Below, in pieces: positions 26,981 to 36,274 of a DNA stretch of 54,829 nt. Position numbers and translations under genes: made by a program. A model generated the notes under the pieces. That model was not told the DNA's origin and ran no database searches. It was given only the letters and a program-made list of their open reading frames with translations. Numbering within the stretch: the stretch's first letter is position 1; every line of letters starts with the position of its first letter. The stretch lies in the NCBI GenBank assembly GCA_902515455.1, contig CABXUO010000005.1, positions 1 to 54,829 on the forward strand, written 5' to 3'. The DNA comes from an uncultured SAR86 cluster bacterium (GTDB lineage Bacteria; Pseudomonadota; Gammaproteobacteria; Magnimaribacterales; D2472).

Positions 26981-26989
26981 TGATATAAT
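26981..26989 (+). promoter_or_regulatory. Candidate extended -10 promoter for the tviB-like gene
   Basis: The 114-base gap before the TviB-like gene holds TGATATAAT, an extended -10 (TGnTATAAT), about 25 bases before the ATG. I see no good -35 at 16-18 bases upstream, which is acceptable for an extended -10. This would start a new transcript in the middle of the polysaccharide region. Confidence 0.45.
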
Positions 26990-27013
26990 TAAACTTTATA
27001 AGACTTCCTTATC

Positions 27014-28297
27014 ATGAATGTTCAAAGTAAAGAAATAAAAATTGCAGTAGTTGGACTCGGTTATGTTGGATTGCCTTTAATGAGTGAATTTTCCAAGAGT
27101 TTCGATACAACAGGCTTCGATATTTCTGAGGCAAGAATAAGATCCCTGCAGAGCGGAATTGATCAGACTAATGAAGTCTCAAAAAAAAGCTTATTAAAAA
27201 TCTACAAAAAATTTACCTTTAAAGCAAAAGATATAGCTGACTGCAATGTTTATGTTGTAACTGTTCCAACGCCTATCAAAAGAAATAAATCTCCTAATCT
27301 GATGCCACTTAATAAAGCTTGTAAATTAATTGGACCTTTGTTGTGTAAAGACGACCTAGTTGTTTTTGAATCAACAGTCTATCCTGGCTTAACCGAGGAA
27401 TATTGTGTTCCACTATTAGAACAGTACTCAAAACTTACATATAAGGAAGACTTTTTGGTTGGGTATAGTCCTGAAAGAATCAACCCAGGCGATAAAAAAC
27501 ATAATCTTTCATCAATAGTCAAAATTGTAAGTGGATGCAATAAAAAATCACTTAATAAAGTAAACCATATATATTCAAAAATTATTAAAGCAGGTACGTA
27601 TAAAGCATCATCGATAAAGGTTGCTGAAGCAGCAAAAGTCATTGAGAACACTCAGCGAGATATAAACATTGCTTTAATAAATGAGTTATCTCAAATTTTT
27701 AATCTTTTGAAAATAGATACCAATGAAGTATTAAATGCTGCCAAAACAAAATGGAATTTTCATGACTTTAGGCCTGGCTTGGTAGGTGGTCATTGTATTG
27801 GAGTGGATCCTTATTATTTAACTTATAAAGCCAGTGCAATGGGATTTCATCCAAAGATGATTTTATCTGGTAGGCAAACAAATGAATTTATGCCTAAATA
27901 TGTTGTAAAAGAATCTATCTCTCTGCTGAGAAGAAAAAAGATTAATCCTAAAAATGCAACTGCATTAGTAATGGGCTTAACTTTTAAAGAAAATTGTCCA
28001 GATATAAGAAACTCTAAATCTTTTGATGTGATTGATATCTTGAGTGGGCAGCTAAAAAAAGTTGATGCATTTGATCCTTTAGTTGATTCTCATCAATTAA
28101 AACCCTTTTTAAATAAACGAACAAAATTGCTTAAACAATTACCTACAGGAAAATACGATTTAATCTTTCTTATTTCACCACACAAATCTCTTATCAAGCT
28201 GGGACCAGAGTTTTTTATCGGACTTCAAAAAAGGGATTCAGTCTTCTTTGACGTAAAATCAGCTCTAGGCAATTCTATAGAATCATTATCTTTATGA
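27014..28297 (+). CDS. tviB: UDP-N-acetylglucosamine/galactosamine 6-dehydrogenase, TviB/WbpO-like
   Basis: Oxidises C6 of a UDP-N-acetylhexosamine to the uronic acid with NAD+. IAVVGLGYVGLPLMSEF is the Rossmann motif, VTVPTPIKRNKSPNLMPL and ESTVYPGLTEEYCVP follow, VAEAAKVIENTQRDINIALINEL is the family signature, the catalytic Cys is in LVGGHCIGVDPYYLTYKA, and the C-terminal block is GLTFKENCPDIRNSKS. These stretches follow TviB of the Vi antigen locus closely. 427 residues, full length. ATGA overlap with the epimerase gene. UDP-glucose as substrate is the alternative, but ugd at 15935 already covers that. Confidence 0.88.
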   Translation: MNVQSKEIKIAVVGLGYVGLPLMSEFSKSFDTTGFDISEARIRSLQSGIDQTNEVSKKSLLKIYKKFTFKAKDIADCNVYVVTVPTPIKRNKSPNLMPLNKACKLIGPLLCKDDLVVFESTVYPGLTEEYCVPLLEQYSKLTYKEDFLVGYSPERINPGDKKHNLSSIVKIVSGCNKKSLNKVNHIYSKIIKAGTYKASSIKVAEAAKVIENTQRDINIALINELSQIFNLLKIDTNEVLNAAKTKWNFHDFRPGLVGGHCIGVDPYYLTYKASAMGFHPKMILSGRQTNEFMPKYVVKESISLLRRKKINPKNATALVMGLTFKENCPDIRNSKSFDVIDILSGQLKKVDAFDPLVDSHQLKPFLNKRTKLLKQLPTGKYDLIFLISPHKSLIKLGPEFFIGLQKRDSVFFDVKSALGNSIESLSL

Positions 28298-29301
28298 ATA
28301 ATATTCTCATTACAGGCGCTGCAGGATTTATAGGGTTTCACTTATCCAAAGCATTGTTGGAATTAGGCCATAAAGTTTGCGGTATAGATAATCTTAATGA
28401 TTATTATGACATTAACTTAAAAAAAGACAGGCTGATTTTGCTTCAAAAGAATCCAAATTTTAGTTTTAATGAAATAGATATTTCAAACGATTTTGATGTG
28501 TCCAAGCTAAAAAATTCTCAATTTGAGATAGTAGTGAATCTTGCTGCTCAGGCAGGAGTTCAATACTCAATCTCTAATCCACATGTTTACATAGACTCAA
28601 ATGTAAGGGGATTTTTAAATGTTTTAGAATTATGCAAAGAAATTGAGGTTCAGCATTTAATTTATGCTTCATCAAGTTCAGTTTATGGATTAAATGAAAA
28701 GCTTCCATTTAGTGAAAATGATAATGTTGACCATCCAATAAGCCTTTATGCTGCAACGAAAAAGAGTAATGAGCTGATGGCTCATACTTATTCATACTTA
28801 TTCAAAATACCAACTACAGGGCTCAGATTTTTTACAGTTTATGGCCCATGGGGAAGACCAGATATGGCATTATTTAAATTTACCAAGGCATTGGTTGAAA
28901 ATAAAAAAATTAGTATCAACAACTTTGGTAATCATGCCCGAGACTTTACTTACATCTCTGATATTATTAATGGAATTCTCTCAGTAATTAATAAACCATT
29001 TGTAAACAAAGATAAAAGGTCTGAGTTAACCCCATCTGAAAGTATTGCAGATTGGAGAGTTCTTAATATTGGTCGAGGGGAGAAGATTGAGCTGATGGAT
29101 TTTGTAGGCTGCATTGAGCAATACTTCAATAAAGAAATTAAAAAAGAGTTTCTTCCATTGCAAGCAGGCGATGTACCCTTTACATTTTCTAATACGTATA
29201 AATTAAGAAATGAATTTTCGTACAATCCTTCGGTATCAGTGCAAGAGGGGGTAAAAAATTTTTTAGACTGGTATGTTGAATATTATAAAGTACAGATTTA
29301 G
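28294..29301 (+). CDS. UDP-glucuronate 4-epimerase-like SDR
   Basis: A 335-residue extended SDR. ITGAAGFIGFHLSKAL is the Rossmann motif, GIDNLNDYYDINLKKDRL is the segment typical of CapI/LspL UDP-glucuronate 4-epimerases, YASSSSVYG and the YxxxK in YAATKKSNELMA are catalytic, and TVYGPWGRPDMALFKFTKAL is another family mark. It should convert UDP-glucuronate to UDP-galacturonate, or the matching N-acetylated uronates made by the TviB-like enzyme just upstream, with which it overlaps by 4 bases. The pairing of these two families is common in capsule loci. Confidence 0.87.
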   Translation: MNNILITGAAGFIGFHLSKALLELGHKVCGIDNLNDYYDINLKKDRLILLQKNPNFSFNEIDISNDFDVSKLKNSQFEIVVNLAAQAGVQYSISNPHVYIDSNVRGFLNVLELCKEIEVQHLIYASSSSVYGLNEKLPFSENDNVDHPISLYAATKKSNELMAHTYSYLFKIPTTGLRFFTVYGPWGRPDMALFKFTKALVENKKISINNFGNHARDFTYISDIINGILSVINKPFVNKDKRSELTPSESIADWRVLNIGRGEKIELMDFVGCIEQYFNKEIKKEFLPLQAGDVPFTFSNTYKLRNEFSYNPSVSVQEGVKNFLDWYVEYYKVQI

Positions 29302-29365
29302 GCCTCATGCAAAACAAACCTGTGAAAATTGTTAAAAATACTTTTGATAACAAAAGGATTTCTTT

Positions 29366-31147
29366 GTGATTTTACTTTTTAAAAACCTCAGCATATTTTT
29401 TAACTCTAAATCCGATCTAAATCTTACATTACTGAAAAGTCAGATAGTTTTTTTTATTTCGAGCATTTTTGAGTTAACTGGAATCTTAATGCTTGGACCA
29501 TTAATTTTTCTTGCTAGTTCAGGCAGTGCATCTATTGAAAATGAACAAATTAATTTTCTATATCAATTTTTTAAATTTAATAACTTTGAAAGTTTTTTTA
29601 TTTTCTTTTTTGTAGCCACCTTTAGTTTTATACTTCTCGGAGCTTTTTCATCAATCTTCTCAGTAATACTTTTGTCAAGAATATCCACAGATTGCGGAGT
29701 AAGCCTCGGAAATAAGCTTCTCGACCATTATCTATTTCAAAAGTGGTCTTTTTTAATAAGCACATCGTCTACAAGGATGGTTAACGAAATTTATCAAGAA
29801 TCATCAAGAATAACGCAGAATATTTTTGTTCCTATGATGATGATGAATAAAAATTCAATGCTTGTTTTTTTTATTATTTGTGGTCTCTTGTATGTAGATA
29901 TTTTGTTAACGTCAGCATTTTTTTTATTATTATCATTTATTTATATTCTTATATACATATCATTTAGATCTAGACTATATAAAAATAGTGAGCTGCTAAC
30001 TCAGGCTCATGAGAACAGGTTAAGCTTTTTAAATGATGTATTTGAGCTTCTTAAGCAAATAAAAATTTGGGGAAATGAATCATATTTTACAAAAGGGTTT
30101 GATAAATCAAGCACTGTTTGGGGAAATTCTTATAAACATAATTTAAATGTTGCACTTCTTCCAAGGTATTTTGTTGAGTCATTTATTCTTCTTGGAATTA
30201 CGGTTTTAATATTCTATAGCTCAATTTCAGGAGCAAACTTTTCTGAATCATTTCCAAAGTTAAGTGTCTTTCTATTTAGTGCTTTTAAATTATTGCCTGC
30301 ATTACAAGGAATATATTATTCATCCTCCCAGATAAGAGGCAATATTTATTCACTGGAAAATATTATAAAAAATCTTTCTTCCAGCATCGATTTACCCACT
30401 GATGAAAAAGTTTTTTTTCAAGATCCAATTAGGAGCATTTTGCTTAAAAATATAAGTTTTAAGTATACGAATTCAAACAAATTAGCTATAAACAATGCCA
30501 CAGTTCTGTTAGAAACTAATAAGATTATTGGAATAACTGGTAAGTCTGGCTCAGGTAAATCTACTTTTTGTGATATTTTGATGGGTCTTCATGAACATCA
30601 AAAAGGCATTATCGAAGTCAATAATAAAAAAGTAAAAATATATGAAAATAGGGCGTGGTTAGACAAGGTTTCATATGCTCCAACTCAAACAAAGTTAATT
30701 GATGATAGCCTAGAGAATAATATTTTTTTTGCTTCAAAAGATATACATAAAATTGATTTCTTAAAAGAGATTGCAAATATAGACTTCCTCAATCTAGATG
30801 AGGACCTTTCAAAAATTCCAAAATTTAACAATCTTAGTGCTGGACAAATTCAACGGATCGGCCTAGCAAGGGCTTTTGCAAGAATAACTCCAGAGCTTAT
30901 TATCCTTGATGAGCCAACTAGCTCATTGGATAATACAAACAAGATTCATTTAATTCAAAACCTTCAAAACCTAAAGAATGAAAAAATTATTGTTTTAATC
31001 ACTCATGACATTGATATTTTAAAGCAGCTTGATCAAATTCTTATTTTTAAAGAAGGAGAAGTAGAAAGTTTTGAAAACTTTTCCGAGGCATCGGAAAAAT
31101 CAAATGAGTTAAACTCACTTATCAATCCAAAGAAAGTAAATAAATAA
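29366..31147 (+). CDS. PglK-type ABC transporter (lipid-linked oligosaccharide flippase), copy 2
   Basis: A 593-residue fused half-transporter paralogous to the one at 12732. Shared stretches include FELTGILMLGPL versus FELLGISSIGPL, NEIYQESSRIT versus NEIYQETSRVT, and SAFKLLPALQ versus SALKLLPALQ. The nucleotide-binding domain has Walker A GKSGSGKST, signature LSAGQIQRIGLARAF (Ala for the usual first Gly), Walker B LIILDEPTSSLD and switch LITHDID. GTG start at 29366 is supported by AAGGA at 29354-29358, 7 bases upstream. It would flip a second oligosaccharide or act with copy 1 as a heterodimer. Confidence 0.86.
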   Translation: MILLFKNLSIFFNSKSDLNLTLLKSQIVFFISSIFELTGILMLGPLIFLASSGSASIENEQINFLYQFFKFNNFESFFIFFFVATFSFILLGAFSSIFSVILLSRISTDCGVSLGNKLLDHYLFQKWSFLISTSSTRMVNEIYQESSRITQNIFVPMMMMNKNSMLVFFIICGLLYVDILLTSAFFLLLSFIYILIYISFRSRLYKNSELLTQAHENRLSFLNDVFELLKQIKIWGNESYFTKGFDKSSTVWGNSYKHNLNVALLPRYFVESFILLGITVLIFYSSISGANFSESFPKLSVFLFSAFKLLPALQGIYYSSSQIRGNIYSLENIIKNLSSSIDLPTDEKVFFQDPIRSILLKNISFKYTNSNKLAINNATVLLETNKIIGITGKSGSGKSTFCDILMGLHEHQKGIIEVNNKKVKIYENRAWLDKVSYAPTQTKLIDDSLENNIFFASKDIHKIDFLKEIANIDFLNLDEDLSKIPKFNNLSAGQIQRIGLARAFARITPELIILDEPTSSLDNTNKIHLIQNLQNLKNEKIIVLITHDIDILKQLDQILIFKEGEVESFENFSEASEKSNELNSLINPKKVNK

Positions 31148-31208
31148 TTTTAAGTTAATTATATGCATCCATCTTTTATAAAATTTTTAGTGTTATTTTT
31201 TATACTCA

Positions 31209-32243
31209 ATGAATCAAGCTAAAAAAAATAGTATTTGCGTATTTATAATACCCAATAAAAAATTTGAGGGTGCTCAAAATTTTTTTAGAAGGCTCCATGA
31301 ACAAATAAAAGTAGAAGAGAAAATTCTTTTTATTGAAGAGGGCAGAGGCATGCTGAATAATTTTTTCAAACTTTATTCTATTAAGCATAAAACTGATTTT
31401 TTGAATATTCTTACAACTGTAAATTCAAATAAGTTAGGCTTAATTTTTAAAATTTTTTTCCCATCTTCAAACTTAATTATGCGTTTGGGAAACACTATTA
31501 GCCTGGAAATTAAATCAAATTCTTTTAAATATCTCATTCATAAATTTTTTTATTTAATTGCAATTCGCAAATGTTCAAAATTTATTTTTCAATCTCAAGT
31601 CATGATGGATGATTTCATAAATTTTTTTGGATTCAAAAATAGCGAAAAGTTTTTAGTTATTCATAATGGAATTTCAGATCCTATTATTGTTAATCCTCAA
31701 AATCATAATTTTGAGGATAAAAATATCCATTTCCTGCTTGTTGGAACTTTCAAAAAACAAAAAGGATATGACATTTTTTTATCAAGCTTGCTCTTATTAG
31801 ATGAGAAAATTAAAAATGAAATCCATTTTCACATATGTGGAGGTGGAAAAAATTTTAATAATTTTAAAAAACAACTTCAAAAATATAAGCTAAATTCTCT
31901 TGTAACCCTTCATGGACATATTGAACCGAACTTTTTTTATTCCAAATGTCATGCATATATATTGCCCTCACGTTTTGAGGGTTTTTCTAATTCATTAATT
32001 GAAGCTTTAAGTTATGGAATGCCAGTTATTGTGTCAGATTGTCCTAGTGCAAATAGGGAAGTTGTAATAGAAGATTTTAATGGTATTTTTTTTAACAATC
32101 TCGATTATGAACATCTTGCAAATAAGATTCAATTTATGAAGGAGAATTATAATAAATTCAATAAAAGTGATATTATCGCCGACACATTTAAAAGATTTTC
32201 AATTGAAAAAATATCTGAAAAATATAGAGAGTTAATAAAGTAA
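31209..32243 (+). CDS. Family 4 glycosyltransferase
   Basis: A 344-residue GT-B glycosyltransferase. IHFLLVGTFKKQKGYDIFL starts the donor domain, ILPSRFEGFSNSLIEALSYGMPVIVSD is the GT4 EX7E region that binds the nucleotide sugar, and VIHNGI is the usual link between domains. The N-terminal domain is compact and AT-rich in codons. It lies 61 bases after the ABC transporter; no convincing promoter was seen in that gap. Sugar specificity cannot be assigned. Confidence 0.83.
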   Translation: MNQAKKNSICVFIIPNKKFEGAQNFFRRLHEQIKVEEKILFIEEGRGMLNNFFKLYSIKHKTDFLNILTTVNSNKLGLIFKIFFPSSNLIMRLGNTISLEIKSNSFKYLIHKFFYLIAIRKCSKFIFQSQVMMDDFINFFGFKNSEKFLVIHNGISDPIIVNPQNHNFEDKNIHFLLVGTFKKQKGYDIFLSSLLLLDEKIKNEIHFHICGGGKNFNNFKKQLQKYKLNSLVTLHGHIEPNFFYSKCHAYILPSRFEGFSNSLIEALSYGMPVIVSDCPSANREVVIEDFNGIFFNNLDYEHLANKIQFMKENYNKFNKSDIIADTFKRFSIEKISEKYRELIK

Positions 32244-32269
32244 ATGTATATCCTTAACATTTCATAGTA

Positions 32270-34186
32270 ATGTGCGGCATAAACGGAATAATAAGTAAAG
32301 ATCTAACTCAAGAAGATAATCTTCAAAAAATTAGATTAATGAACCGCTTGATTCAACATCGAGGCCCGGATTCGCAAGATACTTTTTTTGAATCAGGAGT
32401 TGGCTTAGGTCACACTCGTTTATCCATATTAGATCTTTCAAATTCAGCAAACCAACCCATGGTTTCGTTTACTGAAAGATATGTAATTGTTTTTAATGGT
32501 GAAATATATAACTTTAAAGAGTTGTGTAAATTATTAATTGATAAATACAATGTCAGCTTTAAAACAAATAGCGATACAGAGGTTCTTGTAAATTTAATTG
32601 ATTTTCTAGGTATCGAAGACGCCTTATTTCATATTGAGGGTATGTTTGCATTTTGTGTATATGATAGAAAAGATAAAAAGATTATCCTGGCAAGAGATCG
32701 TTTTGGAGAAAAACCTATTTTTTGGTATCAAGACAAACATTCAATTTACTTTAGTTCTGAGCTTAGTCCACTGTCTTCACTTCTAAGAGATAATTTGACA
32801 ATAAATTTTGATAACGTTAATTTTTTTTTAAAAAAATCTTATGTCCCAAATCACTCCTCTATATTTAATGAGATTTATAAAGTTAAACCAGGCTCATATG
32901 TTGAATTTGATTTAAATTTTTTGCCTTATACCTCAAAAGAAAAAAATTATTGGGATTACAAAAAATTATCACTTGAAGGAATCAATCACTCCAAAGAATC
33001 TATTTCTTCAAATAGCTATATTGAGACAAAAAATAAGCTTAGCAATATCCTTGAATCGAAAATTAAAAGCACAATGATTTCTGATGTTCCATTGGGAGCT
33101 TTTTTGTCTGGAGGATATGATTCATCTTGTGTAGTAGGTTTTATGCAAAAGAACTCAATGAAGAAAATTAAAACTTTCTCAATAGGTTTTAATGATTCTC
33201 AATTTAATGAAGCAGAGCATGCTAAAGAAATCTCAACTCATTTGGGAACAGAGCATGAAGAGCTATATGTCTCTAAAAAAGACTTGCTTGATACAATTTC
33301 ATCATTGCCAGATATTTATTCTGAGCCATTTGCTGATTCCTCTCAAATTCCCACTGTATTACTCTCAAGATTAACAAAATCTAAAGTCACCGTTTCTTTA
33401 AGCGGCGATGGTGGGGATGAAATATTTGGCGGTTATGGAAAATACTTTTTAGGAGAAAGACTAAAACGTTCGATTGGCCTTCTTCCAAAAAGTTTTCGTA
33501 AAAGCATTAAAAAAAGTAATTTTTTAAATGTAACTAAACCACTTGTTGAACTCTTATTGAAAAACTCTGTTAATAATTTCGATCAAAAATTTCTGAAACT
33601 TAACAACATATTTGACTTTGAATCTGATCAAGATCTTTTTAATAAGTTGTCTTTGTTTGAAAATAATTTTCTTTTTGATGATTTTCCTATATCACTTGAT
33701 AATACATTATGGAATTCAAATAATAGTTATTTTAGAAAATCGATGATTTCTGATGCATTAGATTATTTACCGGGTGATATTTTAACAAAAGTTGATATGG
33801 CGGGAATGTCTGTAAGTTTAGAGACAAGAATTCCATTGCTTAATCATAAACTGGCTGAGTTTGCTGTTTCAATCCCTCAGAATTTTTTACTAAGAGAAGG
33901 CTCAGGAAAATTTATTTTAAAAGACATTGTTCATGATTTAATACCAAAACATTTAATAGACAGGCCAAAAAAAGGCTTTGATATTCCTTTAGGAAACTAT
34001 CTTAGAAATGAGTTACGAGATCATGTGGAAGCGAATATTGAGTATGGGAAAAATAACCTTCAGTCTCACTTTAATTTTGATGAAATAGATAAAGCTTGGA
34101 TAAATCATCTTTCTGGAGAACGAGAAAATCCAAATTTATTATGGAATCTATCAACTTTTTTTTCTTGGCATGCTAAATACTTCTAA
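32270..34186 (+). CDS. asnB: Glutamine-hydrolysing asparagine synthetase-like amidotransferase
   Basis: A 638-residue class II amidotransferase. Cys2 of MCGINGI is the glutaminase nucleophile, RGPDSQDTF and FNGEIYNFKEL bind glutamine, and the synthetase domain has the PP-loop FLSGGYDSSCVV (about residue 277), with SLSGDGGDEIFGGY further on. All motifs for activity are present. In polysaccharide loci such AsnB/WbpS-type enzymes amidate uronic acids to uronamides; here two dehydrogenases that make UDP-uronates lie in the same region. A true asparagine synthetase role cannot be excluded. It overlaps the next gene by 17 bases. Confidence 0.85.
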   Translation: MCGINGIISKDLTQEDNLQKIRLMNRLIQHRGPDSQDTFFESGVGLGHTRLSILDLSNSANQPMVSFTERYVIVFNGEIYNFKELCKLLIDKYNVSFKTNSDTEVLVNLIDFLGIEDALFHIEGMFAFCVYDRKDKKIILARDRFGEKPIFWYQDKHSIYFSSELSPLSSLLRDNLTINFDNVNFFLKKSYVPNHSSIFNEIYKVKPGSYVEFDLNFLPYTSKEKNYWDYKKLSLEGINHSKESISSNSYIETKNKLSNILESKIKSTMISDVPLGAFLSGGYDSSCVVGFMQKNSMKKIKTFSIGFNDSQFNEAEHAKEISTHLGTEHEELYVSKKDLLDTISSLPDIYSEPFADSSQIPTVLLSRLTKSKVTVSLSGDGGDEIFGGYGKYFLGERLKRSIGLLPKSFRKSIKKSNFLNVTKPLVELLLKNSVNNFDQKFLKLNNIFDFESDQDLFNKLSLFENNFLFDDFPISLDNTLWNSNNSYFRKSMISDALDYLPGDILTKVDMAGMSVSLETRIPLLNHKLAEFAVSIPQNFLLREGSGKFILKDIVHDLIPKHLIDRPKKGFDIPLGNYLRNELRDHVEANIEYGKNNLQSHFNFDEIDKAWINHLSGERENPNLLWNLSTFFSWHAKYF

Positions 34187-35312
34187 AAAAGTCTTTCTAA
34201 TTGTGGCAGAAATTAATTTCTTTTTTAGCCATAGATATGACTTAATTAAAGAGCTTGCGCAAAGAGGATGGGAATTTAACATAATTGGCTATTCAGGCGA
34301 TTCAATTCCAAAAACAGAAAAAAATATAAACTATATTTTTATAAACTCTAGCAGAGAAAGATTTGGAATATTAAACCTTATTATAAATGCTAGAAAATTG
34401 TCTAAAGAGATTTCATTGCATGATCCAAATTTGATATATGCAATTTCACATAGATCAATAGTGCTATCCTGTTTGAGCTCTTTACTTACGAAAAAAAAAT
34501 CAATATATGCCATAACAGGAATGGGATCAGTATTTACTCCAAATAAATTTTTTTTTAAAAAATTTTTCTTAAAAATTTTGAAATTAATGCTTTTTTATAC
34601 GTACAGACTCTTAATTGAACAAAAATACTCAAGCTTTATTCTTCAAAATTCAGATGACTTAGATCTTTTGGTCGCTAACAAAATTGCTCAAAGAAATAAT
34701 TCATACATAATTCCAGGTAATGGCCTGCCCAAAAAATATTTCTCTTCTACAGTTTCATCAAATAAAAATTTTAAATTTGTTATGGTATCCAGAATACTCA
34801 GGGATAAAGGGGTGATAGAGTATTTATTAGCAGCCAATAATGTGTCAAAAGATTTTCCTGAATGTGAGTTCGAGCTTTATGGATCTTTTGATCATAATAA
34901 CCCTCAATCCATAACACTGGATGATATAAAACATTACTTATCTCCAAAAATTATATATAAAGGATACGAAAAAAATATACGAGACAAGCTTATTGAATCT
35001 AATGTGCTTGTTTTACCTTCTTACCGAGAAGGTTTTGCTAGAGTATTGATGGAGGCCCAAGCCTGTTCGAGGCCTGTGATCACATCTAATATACCTGGAT
35101 GCAAAGATGTGATTATTGAAAATAAAACTGGTTTATTAACAGAGCCCATGGATGTAAGTGGTATAGAGAAAAATATGAAATATTTTCTGAAAAATCCTCA
35201 ACAATATTTAATAATGTCTAAAAATTCTTTTAAACATGCAATGGATAATTTTAGTATCAACCAAGCTGCTGATTATCATGAAGAAATTTTTAATAAAATT
35301 CTATCTGAATAA
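34170..35312 (+). CDS. Family 4 glycosyltransferase, PglA-like
   Basis: A 380-residue GT-B glycosyltransferase. FLIVAEINFFFSHRYDLIKELAQRG is the acceptor-domain start seen in PglA/WcaL-type enzymes, IYAITGMGSVFTP is another shared stretch, FVMVSRILRDKGVIEYL opens the donor domain, and LPSYREGFARVLMEAQACSRPVI is the EX7E region. This group often adds an early GalNAc-type sugar to an undecaprenyl-diphosphate-linked acceptor. It overlaps the AsnB-like gene by 17 bases. A match to PglA function would fit the PglK-type flippases. Confidence 0.83.
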   Translation: MLNTSKKVFLIVAEINFFFSHRYDLIKELAQRGWEFNIIGYSGDSIPKTEKNINYIFINSSRERFGILNLIINARKLSKEISLHDPNLIYAISHRSIVLSCLSSLLTKKKSIYAITGMGSVFTPNKFFFKKFFLKILKLMLFYTYRLLIEQKYSSFILQNSDDLDLLVANKIAQRNNSYIIPGNGLPKKYFSSTVSSNKNFKFVMVSRILRDKGVIEYLLAANNVSKDFPECEFELYGSFDHNNPQSITLDDIKHYLSPKIIYKGYEKNIRDKLIESNVLVLPSYREGFARVLMEAQACSRPVITSNIPGCKDVIIENKTGLLTEPMDVSGIEKNMKYFLKNPQQYLIMSKNSFKHAMDNFSINQAADYHEEIFNKILSE

Positions 35313-35319
35313 TTTAGGC

Positions 35320-35325
35320 TATAAT
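35320..35325 (+). promoter_or_regulatory. Candidate -10 element before the Wzz-like gene
   Basis: The 37-base gap before the Wzz-like gene contains a perfect TATAAT 24 bases before the ATG. No convincing -35 is seen 16-18 bases upstream, and such hexamers arise by chance in DNA this AT-rich, so the call is weak. Confidence 0.25.
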
Positions 35326-35349
35326 TTATAAATTAATAATATAAAAAAT

Positions 35350-36234
35350 ATGCAAAATAATCTTAAAAACTACTATGATTGGCTTAAAAATAGATTTAGA
35401 TCAATTTTTTTAGTTACATCAATTTCATTTGTGCTAGGTTGCATCTTTATTATTTTTTCATCGCCTGAATATTCTGTAACCATTGCTATTAACGAGAAAA
35501 GTGATCAGCAAGAAGGTCTTAATTCAAATTCTATTGTATCACTCGCGTTAGGACAATCAGGCCAAAATGCTTCAAAGTTTTACTATGAGTTTTCAGAAGC
35601 ACTATTTTCAATGGAAGTAACTGAAAATTATGAAGAGAAAAATAATGCAATCATGGAATTTTTTGGTGATTATTACAATAAGAAAACCAATCAGTATGAT
35701 CCCATTTGGAACTTCTCAACTAGAGCAAATTATCTAAAATTTTTATTACTGGGAGTCAACTATAATCCAATACCTAATAAGTACCTCCTTAATAACTTTA
35801 TTAGAGGGTCTTTAAGTGTTCAATATGACGAATATGCGGAACTTTTGTATGTTACTGCTTACACTGGGTCGCCAAATCAAATACAAAAAATGATAAAAGA
35901 ATTAATAGTTGAAACTGATAATTTTTTTAAAAAGTCTGAAAGAAATCAAATAGATGAAAGAATAGATTTTCTTACAGCAGAGTTAAACTCTATAGATTCC
36001 ATAGCTCAAAGGGATGCACTCAGTGAAATTCTACAAAATCAATTGTTAAAGAAATCTCTTATAAATACAAAAGAGCTTTATAAAATACTTATAGTAAGAG
36101 ACATTGAGATATCTGAATATCCTGTGACACCAAATATTTTATTTATATTATTTTTATTTATTTCTATGGGTTTATTTCTAAGTATAGGATTTTACTCTTA
36201 TCAGTTTTTGGTCCAAAAAATAGAGTGGGACTAA
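35350..36234 (+). CDS. Wzz-like chain-length determinant protein
   Basis: A 294-residue inner membrane protein with two membrane segments, one near the N-terminus (IFLVTSISFVLGCIFIIFSS, about residues 19-38) and one near the C-terminus (ILFILFLFISMGLFLSIGF, about 263-281), flanking a periplasmic domain with a predicted helical region. This is the layout of Wzz polysaccharide co-polymerases. There is no tyrosine kinase domain, so it is of the Wzz rather than the Wzc type. A Wzy-like gene follows. The sequence is divergent, so the assignment rests on topology and context. Confidence 0.7.
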   Translation: MQNNLKNYYDWLKNRFRSIFLVTSISFVLGCIFIIFSSPEYSVTIAINEKSDQQEGLNSNSIVSLALGQSGQNASKFYYEFSEALFSMEVTENYEEKNNAIMEFFGDYYNKKTNQYDPIWNFSTRANYLKFLLLGVNYNPIPNKYLLNNFIRGSLSVQYDEYAELLYVTAYTGSPNQIQKMIKELIVETDNFFKKSERNQIDERIDFLTAELNSIDSIAQRDALSEILQNQLLKKSLINTKELYKILIVRDIEISEYPVTPNILFILFLFISMGLFLSIGFYSYQFLVQKIEWD

Positions 36235-36274
36235 CCTTTTAACTTGGGTGATATGAAGAATATTTTCTCTTGAT

